Positions 8,882-17,926 are shown, counted from the stretch's first letter. The stretch is DNA of 64,000 nucleotides from Rhizobium aethiopicum (GCF_900094625.1 NZ_FMAJ01000004.1:372001-436000); one strand, 5' to 3'. Notes: generated from the sequence alone by a model not told the origin. Translations and numbers: made by a program.

Positions 8882-9796
8882 TCAAGCCTCCATGTTCTTC
8901 CTCGGATCGTATGGGTGTGCCGCCGCCCATTCCTTCACCAGCGACGTCAGCCGTTCGTCGGGACTATCGGGCAACACGATCTTCAACGTGACGTAAATGT
9001 CGCCGTGTCCGCCGCCGCGTTTTGCCACGCCTTTGCCCTTGAGACGCAGGACCTTTCCGGTGTTGGAATGGGGCGGCAGCGTCAGACTGACAGGTCCTGA
9101 AGGGGTGGGCGCGCGCACCTTGCCGCCGAGAACTGCTTCGCTGAGCGAAATCGGAAGTTCCAGGCGGATGTCGTCGCCGTCACGGGTGAAGAAGCGGTGC
9201 GGGCGCACATGGATTTCGATGAGAGCATCGCCCGCCGACCCGCCGCCGATGCCCGGTTCGCCCTTGCCACGCAGCCGCAAGGTCTGGCCGTCGCGGGTTC
9301 CCGGCGGGATCTTGACCTCGAGCGCGGGACCATTGGGAAACTTGACCTCGGTGCCGGTGCCGTTAACGGCCTCGAGAAAGTCGACCTCCATGGAGAAACG
9401 CCGGTCCTGACCCTGGCTGCGCGCCCGGCCACCGCCGGTGCGGCGCGAAAAGAAGCTCGCGAAGATCTCATCGGCATCGGTGAAATCGGCAAAGCCGCCG
9501 CTATTGCGATAGGGATTATCCGGACCGCCCGCTGAGGCATAGTCGCGATAATAGCTGCGCTGCGCCCGCTCGGCGCCCGACATATCGATCTCACCGCGGT
9601 CGAAGCGGCCGCGCTTTTCCTCATCGCTCAAGATCTCGTAGGCGGTCGAAATTTCCTTGAACTTTTCCTCGGCGTGTCTGTCGCCGGGGTTGAGGTCGGG
9701 GTGAAGTTTTTTGGCGAGCTTGCGGAACGCGCTCTGGATATCCTTCTGCGTTGCATCCCGCTTCACGCCCAGAAGCTCATAGGGATCCTGGCTCAT
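8882..9796 (-). CDS. cbpA: DnaJ-class curved-DNA-binding protein / co-chaperone CbpA
   Basis: A 304-residue type-II J protein. The N-terminal J domain (residues 1-70) has the essential HPD tripeptide in [11 protein letters not shown] Gly/Ser-rich linker with [10 protein letters not shown] follows, then the C-terminal substrate-binding domains typical of CbpA ([26 protein letters not shown]). There is no zinc finger, which separates it from DnaJ. It stimulates DnaK and binds nucleoid DNA in the family. It forms a two-gene operon with cbpM downstream. No clear heat-shock promoter was identified upstream. Confidence 0.9.
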   Translation of the reverse strand: MSQDPYELLGVKRDATQKDIQSAFRKLAKKLHPDLNPGDRHAEEKFKEISTAYEILSDEEKRGRFDRGEIDMSGAERAQRSYYRDYASAGGPDNPYRNSGGFADFTDADEIFASFFSRRTGGGRARSQGQDRRFSMEVDFLEAVNGTGTEVKFPNGPALEVKIPPGTRDGQTLRLRGKGEPGIGGGSAGDALIEIHVRPHRFFTRDGDDIRLELPISLSEAVLGGKVRAPTPSGPVSLTLPPHSNTGKVLRLKGKGVAKRGGGHGDIYVTLKIVLPDSPDERLTSLVKEWAAAHPYDPRKNMEA

Positions 9797-9931
9797 GCAT
9801 ATCTCCGGTCGGGGCAGTGAATACTGCTGGTTGGGTTGGGAAAGATATAGGTTGTCGAGCCGCCGCCGGGGAGGGGATGCCGATCAGCGTGCAAAAGCCG
9901 ATCATGCCATGTCGCGGGAGCCCGCCAGAGA

Positions 9932-10402
9932 TCAGAGCAAAGCGGCGTCGTCTGCCGCTCGCAACATCGAGCCTTCATGCCCGTGACGAGGCAGTCGATC
10001 GATCAGAACCGAGCATTCGGCGTGGCGCACGACCTTCTCGACGATCGATGAAAAGACATAGTCGGTGATATCGGGCACGTGGGACGACAGCAGGATGAGA
10101 TCAGCCGCTCTCTCCGCTGCGGCCGACACCAGCAGCGAGGCGGCAACGCCGATGCGGACCTCAATCCTCGCCGGGACGCCCAACTCCTTGCAACACGATG
10201 CAAGTTTCTGCTCGGCATCGATAATGGCAGCCCTCTCGAATTCCTCGGGAATGTCAGTCAGGCGACGGTGCGGGATATTCTCGACCACATGCACGACGAT
10301 AATGGTTCCGCCGTCGTCCAGCAGCGCCGCAGCCCGGCGCAACAGGCGGTTTGCCGTCTGTCGCGATCCCATGCCGATGCCGCAGATGATCGTGCGATAC
10401 AT
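9932..10402 (-). CDS. Universal stress protein, UspA family
   Basis: A 156-residue cytoplasmic Usp-domain protein: N-terminal strand MYRTIICGIGMG, the ADLILLSSHVP segment near residue 105, and the C-terminal SVLIDR strand. The ATP-binding G-2x-G-9x-G(S/T) signature is not present (the position reads SSHVPDITDYVFSSIVEKVVRH), so this is probably a UspA-type, non-nucleotide-binding member. A FixK/FnrN-type box with a well-spaced -10 lies upstream (10438-10478), suggesting induction at low oxygen. It is transcribed alone, 135 nt from cbpA. Confidence 0.85.
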   Translation of the reverse strand: MYRTIICGIGMGSRQTANRLLRRAAALLDDGGTIIVVHVVENIPHRRLTDIPEEFERAAIIDAEQKLASCCKELGVPARIEVRIGVAASLLVSAAAERAADLILLSSHVPDITDYVFSSIVEKVVRHAECSVLIDRLPRHGHEGSMLRAADDAALL

Positions 10403-10669
10403 TGAGCCTATATCCTCGAAGGCGAGCCATTTTCGTCATCATAGCGCTATCGACAGCGGCTGCTTTGACTAAGGTCAAGCCGGACTGCCGCCGCAATGTG
10501 GTTTCTAGCTGAACGGCGTCTTCGACGAAAGCAACGCGATCGGGCGGGTAATCCAGCGACCATCCGCGATGCGGCCATGGCTTAAAGGTAGCCTTGGCCA
10601 CCGCAGGATCCGCGTCGACCCGGCCTAGCCTGGCACTGCCTGTCACCACGGCGATCTCGTGGACGGATG
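10403..10669. other. Intergenic region between LysR gene and universal stress protein gene
   Basis: Contains the FixK/FnrN-type box described separately. An open minus-strand frame crossing it has no recognisable family and overlaps the LysR gene out of frame, so I see no gene here. Confidence 0.4.
10438..10478 (-). promoter_or_regulatory. FixK/FnrN-type promoter of the universal stress protein gene
   Basis: The palindrome TTGACTAAGGTCAA (10465-10478) matches the Fnr-family half-site pattern TTGA-N6-TCAA. On the minus strand it is followed by TATGAT (10443-10438), with about 28 nt between box centre and the -10. That is close to the spacing of a class II Fnr/FixK promoter (box centred at -41.5). 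The Usp start codon lies about 35 nt further. The pattern match is seen; the identity of the regulator is inferred. Confidence 0.55.
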
Positions 10670-11560
10670 CTATCGCCACCGCCGGACATGGTCGACCAGT
10701 GCCCGAAGCTTCGGAGGCAGATTGCGCCGGCTGGGGTAATAAAGAAAGAAGCCGGCAAAGGGAGGGCAATACTCCTGAAGGAGAGGAGCCAACTGACCAG
10801 ATTCGACATAGGGTTTGAAGGTGTCCTCCATCCCGAAGGTGATGCCGCCGCCGGCACAGGCTGTGCGGATCATAAGCCACATGTCGTTGGTGGTGATCTG
10901 GGGGTCGACAGCCACGTCGAACTCGCGGCCATGCTGGCCGAATTCCCAACGATAAGGTGCGCTGTGTGGCGCTGGACGCCAGCCGATACAACGATGCGAC
11001 GAGAGCTCTGAAGGATGTTCGGGCTTGCCGAAACGTTCAATGTAGGACGGCGCAGCGAAGGCGCCCTGGCGCTGCTCGCCCGATACCGGAACGGCAATCA
11101 TATCCTGATCAATGACTTCGCCCAAACGTACCCCCGCGTCATAGCCTTCCGCAACAATGTCGAATTCCTCGTCCGTGACGGTCACGTCGATCTGAATAGC
11201 GGGAAAGGTGTCCGCGAAGCGGGCCAGAAGCGGCCCGGAGATGAACTGCTCGGCGATAGATGACACCGCCAGCCTCAACAGTCCGCCCGGTGCGCTGTCG
11301 CGGTCCGCAGTCGCGTCGAGCGCCAGTCCGACTTCCGAAAGAGCCGGCGCCACCCTCTGATACAGTTGTTCGCCGGCCTCCGTGAGACTGACACTGCGCG
11401 TCGTGCGGCGTACGAGCGCGACGCCCAGCCGGTCCTCCAGACGGCGGATGGCCTGGCTGACCGCCGGCCGTGTGACGCCCAAATTCTCCCCGGCCACGCG
11501 AAAGCTCCGCGCTTCGGCGACTGCCAGAAAAACAGAAATGCCATTGAGGTCGATTGCCAT
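10670..11560 (-). CDS. LysR family transcriptional regulator
   Basis: A 296-residue LysR-type regulator. The N-terminal winged helix-turn-helix (residues 1-60) contains FRVAGENLGVTRPAVSQAIRRLE and the family landmark RRTTRSVSLTEAG; the rest is the periplasmic-binding-protein-like effector domain. It is divergent from the SnoaL-like gene at 11735, the usual layout for a LysR regulator and its target. The sequence around 11565-11585 contains a GGTTAGATCTATTTACC partial dyad that could be a T-N11-A box. One of three similar LysR genes in this block. Confidence 0.88.
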   Translation of the reverse strand: MAIDLNGISVFLAVAEARSFRVAGENLGVTRPAVSQAIRRLEDRLGVALVRRTTRSVSLTEAGEQLYQRVAPALSEVGLALDATADRDSAPGGLLRLAVSSIAEQFISGPLLARFADTFPAIQIDVTVTDEEFDIVAEGYDAGVRLGEVIDQDMIAVPVSGEQRQGAFAAPSYIERFGKPEHPSELSSHRCIGWRPAPHSAPYRWEFGQHGREFDVAVDPQITTNDMWLMIRTACAGGGITFGMEDTFKPYVESGQLAPLLQEYCPPFAGFFLYYPSRRNLPPKLRALVDHVRRWR

Positions 11561-11734
11561 TGGTTAGATCTATTTACCAGAGCGGTCATTATTGGGCAAG
11601 TTGTTCGACCTTATCGATGCGTCTACGCTGCGACTGACCGTTCAAACGACGCGAGGCCTGTCGACGGTGCACGCAGCTTCATTGCCGATCGATGGGTCTT
11701 AGCAACCTCTCAGCAACAGGAAAGGACTGATACC

Positions 11735-12289
11735 ATGACTATTCTTCCGACACGCCAGTGGGTCGCCGGCGCGACCCGAACAGCTCTGATCACACTGGCA
11801 TTGCTGTCGCTCCCCCTGCCGGGTGCAGCCATTGCCACCACCGCGGCAACGCAGGCGCGGGCCCCTGACAGTTCCGCGATCGAGCAGCGGAACAAGGCTA
11901 TCGTCGAAGCTGCCTTCGAAAAATGGCGTAGTGGTACCTACGTCTTCGCGGAACTTCTCGCTCCCGACGTCGTCTGGACGATCCATGGCTCCGGGCCGGT
12001 CGCCGGCACCTATCGCAACCAGAAGGACTTTATCGAACGGGCATCGCGTCCCCTGACCAGCCGTCTCGCGACGGCGATCATGCCGGAGGTGCACAACATC
12101 TTTGCCGACGGCGACACGATCATCATTCGTTTTGACGGAACCGCGACCACAACGTCGGGCGCGCCCTATCGCAACCAGTTTGTCTGGATATTCAGGATGA
12201 AGGACGGCCTCGTCGTCAATGCGGAAGCCTTCCTGGACCTCGTTGCCTATCAGCAGGTTGTCGACAATAACGCTCCGCGCGCTCAATGA
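11735..12289 (+). CDS. Secreted SnoaL/NTF2-like protein (ketosteroid isomerase-related)
   Basis: A 184-residue protein with an N-terminal Sec signal (about residues 12-37, ...ALLSLPLPGAAIATTAATQA) and a SnoaL/NTF2-like alpha+beta barrel. The domain begins IVEAAFEKWRSGTYVFAELLAPDVVWTIHGSGPVAGTY and ends IIRFDGTATTTSGAPYRNQFVWIF. The start at ATG 11735 is supported by an AGGAAAGGA ribosome-binding site. Members bind small hydrophobic ligands or act as isomerases or hydrolases; no catalytic assignment is possible here. Probably controlled by the divergent LysR and followed at 80 nt by the Atu4866-family gene. Confidence 0.75.
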   Translation: MTILPTRQWVAGATRTALITLALLSLPLPGAAIATTAATQARAPDSSAIEQRNKAIVEAAFEKWRSGTYVFAELLAPDVVWTIHGSGPVAGTYRNQKDFIERASRPLTSRLATAIMPEVHNIFADGDTIIIRFDGTATTTSGAPYRNQFVWIFRMKDGLVVNAEAFLDLVAYQQVVDNNAPRAQ

Positions 12290-12368
12290 CCGACGCCCGA
12301 ACCGGCACCGCGCACCCATGCGCTATCGCCTCCAAACCGAGAAAAGCAACGCTTAACGGAGCCCGACT

Positions 12369-12698
12369 ATGCGGCAGCCATTTGCAGCACTCATCACGGC
12401 GGCCACCCTTTCGATTCGACCCGCAGAAGCACAGGAGACCAATTTGCAGCCGAACCATCCTTACGTTGGCATGTGGGTCACGGACGACAACCGTGTTCGC
12501 CATGAACTTCTGCCGAGCGGACGTTATGTCGAGGCCCGCGGTCAGCGCGAGCGTGCCTATGAAGGCGACTACGAAGTCGACGGGACGCATATCGACTACT
12601 GGGACGACACGGGTTTCACCGCCGACGGCGATTTCGTCGATGCGAACACACTGCACCATGGGGGCATGATCTTGCGCCGCAAGCCAGCGACGCCTTGA
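12369..12698 (+). CDS. Atu4866 domain-containing secreted protein
   Basis: A 109-residue small protein with a short signal-like N-terminus (MRQPFAALITAATLSIRPAEAQ). The core is typical of the Agrobacterium Atu4866 family: YVGMWVTDDNRVRHELLPSG, YEGDYEVDGTHIDYWDD and LHHGGMILRR. The family folds as a small beta barrel and has no established function. It follows the SnoaL-like gene in the same direction and may share its transcript. Confidence 0.8.
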   Translation: MRQPFAALITAATLSIRPAEAQETNLQPNHPYVGMWVTDDNRVRHELLPSGRYVEARGQRERAYEGDYEVDGTHIDYWDDTGFTADGDFVDANTLHHGGMILRRKPATP

Positions 12699-12798
12699 CA
12701 CATTGGGCGAGCATCAGCGATGCGGAAACGGTTCAAAGCGATGGGTGCCGCAGGTCTTCCTGAATCCTCTGGTCCGGACGCCATGCGCCGTCGCCCCG

Positions 12799-13698
12799 TC
12801 ATCGTGCCCTGTCCACCTCTCGCAGGAGGTCGATGAAGGCCCGTAACGGGGACGGCACGTGCCGGCTGCGCGGGTAATAGAGCGCCAGACCAGGTGTCGG
12901 CAGGCACCAATCATCGAGCACGGTCGCGAGGTGACCGGACGCCAGAAACGGCCGGGCGAAGTGTTCGGGCACATAAGCAATGCCACGGCCGTCCGCGGCC
13001 GCCTGCACGAGAAGATCATTGTCGTCGAGGGTGAGATTGCCCGGTGCGTCGATCGCGACTTCGGCGCCGCGCTTTGAGAACTCCCAGCGATAGCGCTTTC
13101 CGCTAGGCAGACGTTGGCGGATGCAGCAATGCGTAAAAAGGTCGTCGGGCGTATGCGGTCTTTCTCTGCTCTCGAGATAGGACGGCGCTGCCACGGCAAT
13201 GAAACGCACGTCGCCGCCGAACTTCACCGCGACCATGTCTTTCGGGACGGTTTCCAGCAGGCGTATTCCGGCATCGAATCCCTGTTCCACGATATCGACG
13301 AGCCGACCTTCCGAAACAAGATCAAGCTCGACGTCGGGATAGAGATCCATAAAGCGCGGCACGACCTCTGCGAGGAGAATGCGGGCGCCGCTCTTGTTTG
13401 CATTGATCCGCAGTGTGCCGCTCGGGGTGCCGCGCTCCTCCGACAAGGTATCGAGCGCCTGATCAAGATCCTGTAGAACCGGATCGAGGCGCGCGAGCAG
13501 GCGAGCGCCGGCCTGGGTCAGCGACACGCTGCGGGTCGTCCGGTGAAAGAGCCGCACGTCCAGTTTTGCCTCTAATCCGATGATTGCGTGGCTGAGAGCC
13601 GAGCGCGAAACGCCCATGACGTCGGCAGCTCTGCGAAAGCTCTGGTGACTGGCCACCGCCGCAAAGGCGGCGAGTTCATTCAGACTGGGACGCATCAT
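12799..13698 (-). CDS. LysR family transcriptional regulator
   Basis: A 299-residue LysR regulator. The HTH (residues 1-60) contains SHQSFRRAADVMGVSRSALSHAIIGLE and HRTTRSVSLTQAG. The start was placed at ATG 13698 (MMRPSLNELAAF) rather than 13728, since the extra ten residues lie outside the family alignment. It is divergent from the SDR gene at 13793, its likely target. It resembles the LysR genes at 10670 and 15847 in length, LTEAG/LTQAG segment and orientation, so the three may be old paralogues. Confidence 0.88.
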   Translation of the reverse strand: MMRPSLNELAAFAAVASHQSFRRAADVMGVSRSALSHAIIGLEAKLDVRLFHRTTRSVSLTQAGARLLARLDPVLQDLDQALDTLSEERGTPSGTLRINANKSGARILLAEVVPRFMDLYPDVELDLVSEGRLVDIVEQGFDAGIRLLETVPKDMVAVKFGGDVRFIAVAAPSYLESRERPHTPDDLFTHCCIRQRLPSGKRYRWEFSKRGAEVAIDAPGNLTLDDNDLLVQAAADGRGIAYVPEHFARPFLASGHLATVLDDWCLPTPGLALYYPRSRHVPSPLRAFIDLLREVDRAR

Positions 13699-13792
13699 TC
13701 GTGAATCTTTCTCACCACGGCATCTCAAATTGAAGATCTTATATCACCAATATTGCTGTTTTACATTGCGGATGAACAGATCAGGAGTTCAC

Positions 13793-14626
13793 ATGCCAAA
13801 GACATGGTTTATCACCGGCGCTTCCTCGGGGCTCGGTCTCGAGATGGCGCTACAGCTGCTCACCCAGGGACACAACGTGGTCGCAGCGATTCGCCGCGCG
13901 GGGGCGCTGACGAAACTTGCGCAGGAATACCGCGAACGCCTGGATATCGTTCAGCTCGATCTGGTCGAACCGGAGAGCATTGCCTCGGCCGTCAGAGACG
14001 CATTCCAACGGCACGAGCGGATAGAGGTAATCGTCAGCAACGCGGGCTATGGCCTGTTCGGTGCTGCGGAAGAGCTCACGACTGAAGAGATCGACCGGCA
14101 GATCGCCACCAACCTTGTCGGCTCCATCCATCTCATCCGTGCCGCACTGCCCCTTCTTCGAAAACAAGGCGGCGGGCGGATCGTCCAGGTTTCCTCCGAG
14201 GGTGGGCAGATCGCCTATCCAGGCTTCAGCCTCTATCACGCAACCAAGTGGGGCATCGAGGGCTTCGTCGAAGCCGTGGCACAGGAGGTGGCTCCTTTCG
14301 GCATCGACTTCATCATTGCCGAGCCGGGACCGACCGGCACCAATTTCGGAGCCAATCTCGTCCGCGCGAAACCGATAGATGCCTACGATGAAACCCCTGC
14401 CGGGGCCGTTCGCCGGGCGATCACCGACGGCAGCTTCGAGATCAAGGGGGATGCCGCGCGCACCGTGGCCGCAATTATATCAGCCGCCGAGAGCAAGACG
14501 CCGCCATTGCGGCTGGCGCTGGGTAGCACGGCCTATTCCTCCATCTCACAGGCGCTTTCCGCACGCCTGTCTGCCCTTGAGGCGCAGCGGGGAGTGACGC
14601 ATTCCGCCGACAGGCAGGATCTGTGA
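13793..14626 (+). CDS. Short-chain dehydrogenase/reductase (classical SDR)
   Basis: A 277-residue NAD(P)-dependent oxidoreductase. The Rossmann motif TGASSGLG is at residues 8-15, NAG at about 84-86 (SNAGYGLFG), the catalytic Ser lies in VQVSSEGG and the catalytic pair YHATK near 163-167. ATG 13793 (MPKTWFITG) is chosen over upstream in-frame starts because the Rossmann fold begins immediately after it and CAGGAG lies 6-11 nt before it. It is probably regulated by the divergent LysR. Substrate unknown; the sequence resembles the broad group of SDRs acting on small aldehydes or ketones. Confidence 0.88.
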   Translation: MPKTWFITGASSGLGLEMALQLLTQGHNVVAAIRRAGALTKLAQEYRERLDIVQLDLVEPESIASAVRDAFQRHERIEVIVSNAGYGLFGAAEELTTEEIDRQIATNLVGSIHLIRAALPLLRKQGGGRIVQVSSEGGQIAYPGFSLYHATKWGIEGFVEAVAQEVAPFGIDFIIAEPGPTGTNFGANLVRAKPIDAYDETPAGAVRRAITDGSFEIKGDAARTVAAIISAAESKTPPLRLALGSTAYSSISQALSARLSALEAQRGVTHSADRQDL

Positions 14627-14675
14627 ACCGCAGCAGCGATCTGTAAACACGGACCTCATGCAGGAAGGAGACAAC

Positions 14676-15170
14676 ATGTCCATTCGATCAATAATATTGG
14701 CTCTCACCCTCAGCGTCTCGTCTTCTGCCTTCGCGCAGACAGCCGCAGAAAACCAAGTCGTGGGCACCTGGCGGATGATGTCGGCGACGATCGATCCCGA
14801 CGGCAAAAATATCTCTGCCTATGGAGAAAAGCCCAACGGTCTTCTCGTCTTCACCCCCGACATGCACTTCGTGGAGGTTCTGACCGACGCCGACATCCCG
14901 CGGTTTGCTTCGAATGCTCGCGGTGAGGGAACCGATGATGAAAATCGCATGGCCATGTCACGCAGCATCGGATTTTTCGGAACCTACACCGTTGATGAGA
15001 AAGGAGAATTCAGCGGCAACCGTGTCGAAGGGTCTACATTCCCGAACTGGGTCGGCAGCGTACGAACACGTGAGGATTTGCGGCTGGTCGTCGAAGGCGA
15101 CCGCATGACCGAACAATTCCGCAGACCGGAAGGCACTGAAATCAGGATTGAATGGCAGCGGGTCAAATAA
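14676..15170 (+). CDS. Secreted lipocalin-like domain protein
   Basis: A 164-residue protein with a Sec signal peptide (MSIRSIILALTLSVSSSAFAQ, cleavage after about residue 21). The mature domain reads VVGTWRMMSATIDPDGKN... PNGLLVFTPDMHFVEVLTD, the pattern of lipocalin-like small-ligand proteins. ATG 14676 has an AGGAAGGAG ribosome-binding site just before it. Located 50 nt after the SDR gene and probably co-transcribed. The ligand cannot be inferred. Confidence 0.72.
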   Translation: MSIRSIILALTLSVSSSAFAQTAAENQVVGTWRMMSATIDPDGKNISAYGEKPNGLLVFTPDMHFVEVLTDADIPRFASNARGEGTDDENRMAMSRSIGFFGTYTVDEKGEFSGNRVEGSTFPNWVGSVRTREDLRLVVEGDRMTEQFRRPEGTEIRIEWQRVK

Positions 15171-15270
15171 GGCACCGTGGCCAGCCCTCTGAATGAGGTC
15201 TCGACCTCGCCGAGCTTCCGTCCTTCGGCCATGACCAAAGCGAAGCTGAGCTATCTGGAGGAAGAAAACC

Positions 15271-15440
15271 ATGCTCTTCAATCGTCGTTCCATGTTCAAG
15301 GCGGGAGCCGCCGTCATTGCGCTGGTTGGTGAACGCAGGGACAGATCTTATCCTCTTCGACACCGGCAACGGACAGGAAGGCAGGGGGTCTGCACGGGGC
15401 AAAGGCAAGCCAGATCGCGGCATCAGGATATGGACAAAGG
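15271..15440 (+). pseudogene. Remnant of a secreted MBL-fold metallo-hydrolase gene
   Basis: A good ribosome-binding site (GGAGGAAG) and ATG lead into a signal-like start, MLFNRRSMFKAGAAVIAL, similar in style to the intact MBL gene at 16934. After about 20 codons the frame breaks. A second frame then reads WLVNAGTDLILFDTGNG (about 15320-15375), the core strand-turn of the MBL fold, and a third frame continues ASQIAASGYGQ. The middle of the protein and the whole metal-binding HxHxDH region are missing. This is a deleted and frameshifted gene. Confidence 0.6.
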
Positions 15441-15497
15441 CGCCGCTGCCAGTAGTCGCAAAAGGATATTTGGCATGCTGGCTGCCGATAAATCCCG

Positions 15498-15806
15498 TTG
15501 ATCGGCCATCATATGTCGATCCTCGTCATCTCGATGCTTTCACTTTCCCCCGATGCACCGATGCGGTTCGGCGCCCTTCGGCGCGGTATTCCCGATATCT
15601 CGCAGCGTATGCTGACGCTTACTCTCCGCAATCTTGAGAGGGATGGGCTCGTAGCACTGCCACCGCGCGTTGAGTATGAGCTGACCGATCGCGGAAAATC
15701 GATGCTGAAGCCGCTTGCGGGATTCACCGATTGGATCCGCGACACATGGCAAGACATCGAAGTCTCGCGTAGAGAGTTCGAGGCGGAAGAACAAAGCCGG
15801 ATTTAG
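15498..15806 (+). pseudogene. Truncated HxlR-family regulator (MarR-like HTH)
   Basis: An open frame of 102 codons matching only the central and C-terminal part of HxlR regulators: MRFGALRRGIPDISQRML, LTLRNLERDGLV, then PPRVEYELTDRGKSML. The usual N-terminal cysteine/helix-1 segment is absent. In the wing, the six or so residues normally found between ERDGLV and PPRVEY are also missing. It directly follows the broken MBL gene, so both were probably damaged together. A shortened protein from ATG 15513 could still be made but would lack part of the DNA-binding wing. Confidence 0.6.
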
Positions 15807-15846
15807 AAGGAGCTCCGATCTGCGTCTACGCAAGATGCTGGCCAAA

Positions 15847-16767
15847 TCACCGCGGATCGCGGGCATTCTTCGCCTTCCAGTCGTAGCTCCTCATGTAATC
15901 GAGAAATGCCCGCATGGCGGCGCTCGGGAGGCGGCGACTGGGGTAGTATAAAAACCAGTGTGGCAAGGTGGGGCTCCAGTCGGAGAGAAGCTCCACCAGC
16001 CGGCCGGTTTGGACATGCGGCTTGGCGTAGTCATCGAAGACATGGGCGATTCCTCTGCCCGCCAGTGCAGCTTGCAGTTCATTGTGCGCGGAACTGACGG
16101 TCAAGCGGCCCGTGGGAGTGACCTCGATTTCCTCGCTTCCCTCGGCGAACCGCCAGGTGACAAGCGTGCCACCAGGGAAACGACGCCTTATACAGTCGTG
16201 ACCAACGAGTTCGTGCGGCTTCAGCGGTTGACCGCGTCTCTTGATATAGTCAGGCGAAGCGACGATTGCATAGCGAAGCGCGGGTCCAAGCGGCAGCGCG
16301 ATCATGTCCTGGGCCAGCTGCTTGCCGAACCTGACGCCGGCATCGAAACCCTGTTCCACGATATCGATGACAGCCGCATCGCTGATGATCTCGATCTTCA
16401 CCTCGCGATAGGTATCCATAAAGTCGAATACCAGCGGGCAGAGGACATGATCGACGGCCGGTGCCGGTGCGTTGATCCTGAGGGTTCCGGATGGGCTATC
16501 GCGCAATTCATCGACCTCTGCGATGGCGAGCCTGATGTCGCTCAATGCAGGTGCCAGACGTTCAAGAAGGCGCTGTCCAGCCTCTGTCGGAAACACGCTC
16601 CTCGTCGTTCGATTGAGGAGCCGGATACCCAGAGCCTCTTCCAGAGCATTCATCGTTTGGCTCAAGGCAGATGAAGACACGCCTCGCTCCAGTGCTGCTG
16701 CACGGAAACCGCCACAACGTACGATGGCCACGAAGACATCGAAGCTGTCTAAGCGAATTGGATCCAT
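15847..16767 (-). CDS. LysR family transcriptional regulator
   Basis: A 306-residue LysR-type regulator. The HTH (residues 1-60) contains FRAAALERGVSSSALSQTMNALEEALG and NRTTRSVFPTEAG, followed by an effector domain with FDAGVRFGKQLAQDM. It is divergent from the MBL/AKR/dioxygenase genes starting at 16934. A perfect 7-bp inverted repeat at 16789-16814 lies in the shared upstream region and is a good candidate operator. I infer that it controls the three-gene oxidative set to its right. Confidence 0.88.
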   Translation of the reverse strand: MDPIRLDSFDVFVAIVRCGGFRAAALERGVSSSALSQTMNALEEALGIRLLNRTTRSVFPTEAGQRLLERLAPALSDIRLAIAEVDELRDSPSGTLRINAPAPAVDHVLCPLVFDFMDTYREVKIEIISDAAVIDIVEQGFDAGVRFGKQLAQDMIALPLGPALRYAIVASPDYIKRRGQPLKPHELVGHDCIRRRFPGGTLVTWRFAEGSEEIEVTPTGRLTVSSAHNELQAALAGRGIAHVFDDYAKPHVQTGRLVELLSDWSPTLPHWFLYYPSRRLPSAAMRAFLDYMRSYDWKAKNARDPR

Positions 16768-16788
16768 TGAGAAGTATTTCTAACCAAA

Positions 16789-16814
16789 CTGATAAACTTA
16801 GCGCAGGTTATCAG
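16789..16814. promoter_or_regulatory. Candidate LysR operator (inverted repeat CTGATAA-N12-TTATCAG)
   Basis: CTGATAA at 16789-16795 and its exact reverse complement TTATCAG at 16808-16814, separated by 12 bp. It lies 22 bp upstream of the LysR start codon and 119 bp upstream of the MBL gene. Position and symmetry fit a LysR-type recognition site, but no consensus exists to confirm it. Confidence 0.45.
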
Positions 16815-16933
16815 ACCAATCGACCCATGTCATGATGAGCTCAGAGTTTATCGCCGTGCTCGATCTGCTTCCTTTAGCGGGCAGTTCGACCAGGCAAGCC
16901 AATGAAGAGTGTCCAATGCTGAAGGGAAGACCG

Positions 16934-17926
16934 ATGAATGCCTTCACTCTCAACAGACGCGCGATCATGCTGTCCGCTGTCGCAGGCGTATCAAGCATGC
17001 TTATCCCGAGCCTGGGTGGCTCCGGCAGCGCCAACGCCCAGGCCGCGCCCCCGGTGACCGCCAACGCTGGTCACTACCGCTTCCGCGTCGGCGAAATCAG
17101 CGCGACTGTGTTGAGCGACGGCGTGATTGGTGGCCCGCCCCGCGTTTATGCAAGCGACGCGCCGGAAGCCGAGCTTCAAGAGGTCCTGCGGCAGGTATTT
17201 CTGCCGACCGACCACATGACGCTCAACCTCAACACGCTGCTGATCGAGACCGGTGGCCGGCGGATTTTAATCGAGGCTGGCGCCGGCAAGACCATGGGCC
17301 CGAACGGTGGCCGCATCTTCGATAACCTCGCGGCAATCGGTCTCGATCCCACGGACATTGATGCGATCATCATCTCCCACACCCATCCCGACCATGTCGG
17401 TAACTTAAGAACCGCGGACGGCGGCAAGACCTTTCCCCGCGCCACTGTCTTCGTCCCGAAGGCCGATTGGGACTTCTTCGTCCGCACCGATCCGGATCTC
17501 TCCTACATGCCTGTGCCGGAGGAATTCCGTCTGCGCTTCGCGGCAAACATCAAGAACAGCCTCGCACCGGTCATGAACGATATTGAGCTTTATGAAGCCG
17601 GCGCCGAGATCGTGCCGGGTCTGACGACGATCGTCGCATCGGGTCACACGCCAGGCATGGCGACCTTCCTCGTCCATTCCGGGAGCGACCAGTTGCTGCT
17701 GACGGCAGACCTTGCCTACCACCCTGTCGTCAACGTCGACAATCCCTGGCTGCCCGGACCCGACCGCGGCAAGGAGACGGCTCTTTCTTCCCGTCGTCGC
17801 ATTTTCGATAGGGCGGCCGCCGAGCGCATGCCCGTGCTTGGTTTCCACTATCCATTCCCTGGTCTTGGGCGGATGCTGAAGACCGACGGTGGCTATGCCT
17901 GGGTACCCGCTAATTGGCAATTCTGA
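16934..17926 (+). CDS. Secreted MBL-fold metallo-hydrolase
   Basis: A 330-residue metallo-beta-lactamase-fold hydrolase. The N-terminus is a signal with twin arginines (LNRRAIMLSAVAGVSS) ending near SANAQA, so export by Tat is likely. The zinc motif HTHPDH (in IIISHTHPDHVGN, about residues 150-160) and later ligands in ASGHTPG and LTADLAYHP are present. ATG 16934 is preferred over several upstream ATGs because GAAGGGAAGA precedes it and the signal peptide begins there. The sequence resembles the large quorum-quenching/lactonase-like MBL group, but the substrate is unknown. Followed by the AKR gene after 24 nt. Confidence 0.85.
   Translation: MNAFTLNRRAIMLSAVAGVSSMLIPSLGGSGSANAQAAPPVTANAGHYRFRVGEISATVLSDGVIGGPPRVYASDAPEAELQEVLRQVFLPTDHMTLNLNTLLIETGGRRILIEAGAGKTMGPNGGRIFDNLAAIGLDPTDIDAIIISHTHPDHVGNLRTADGGKTFPRATVFVPKADWDFFVRTDPDLSYMPVPEEFRLRFAANIKNSLAPVMNDIELYEAGAEIVPGLTTIVASGHTPGMATFLVHSGSDQLLLTADLAYHPVVNVDNPWLPGPDRGKETALSSRRRIFDRAAAERMPVLGFHYPFPGLGRMLKTDGGYAWVPANWQF

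Noticed and set aside
10254..10991. 245-codon minus-strand frame upstream of the universal stress protein
   Set aside because: Out-of-frame overlap with the LysR gene and no recognisable domain; the region holds a promoter instead.
11561..11600. GGTTAGATCTATTTACC as a LysR box
   Set aside because: Only a partial dyad; kept as a remark in the LysR entry rather than a separate feature.
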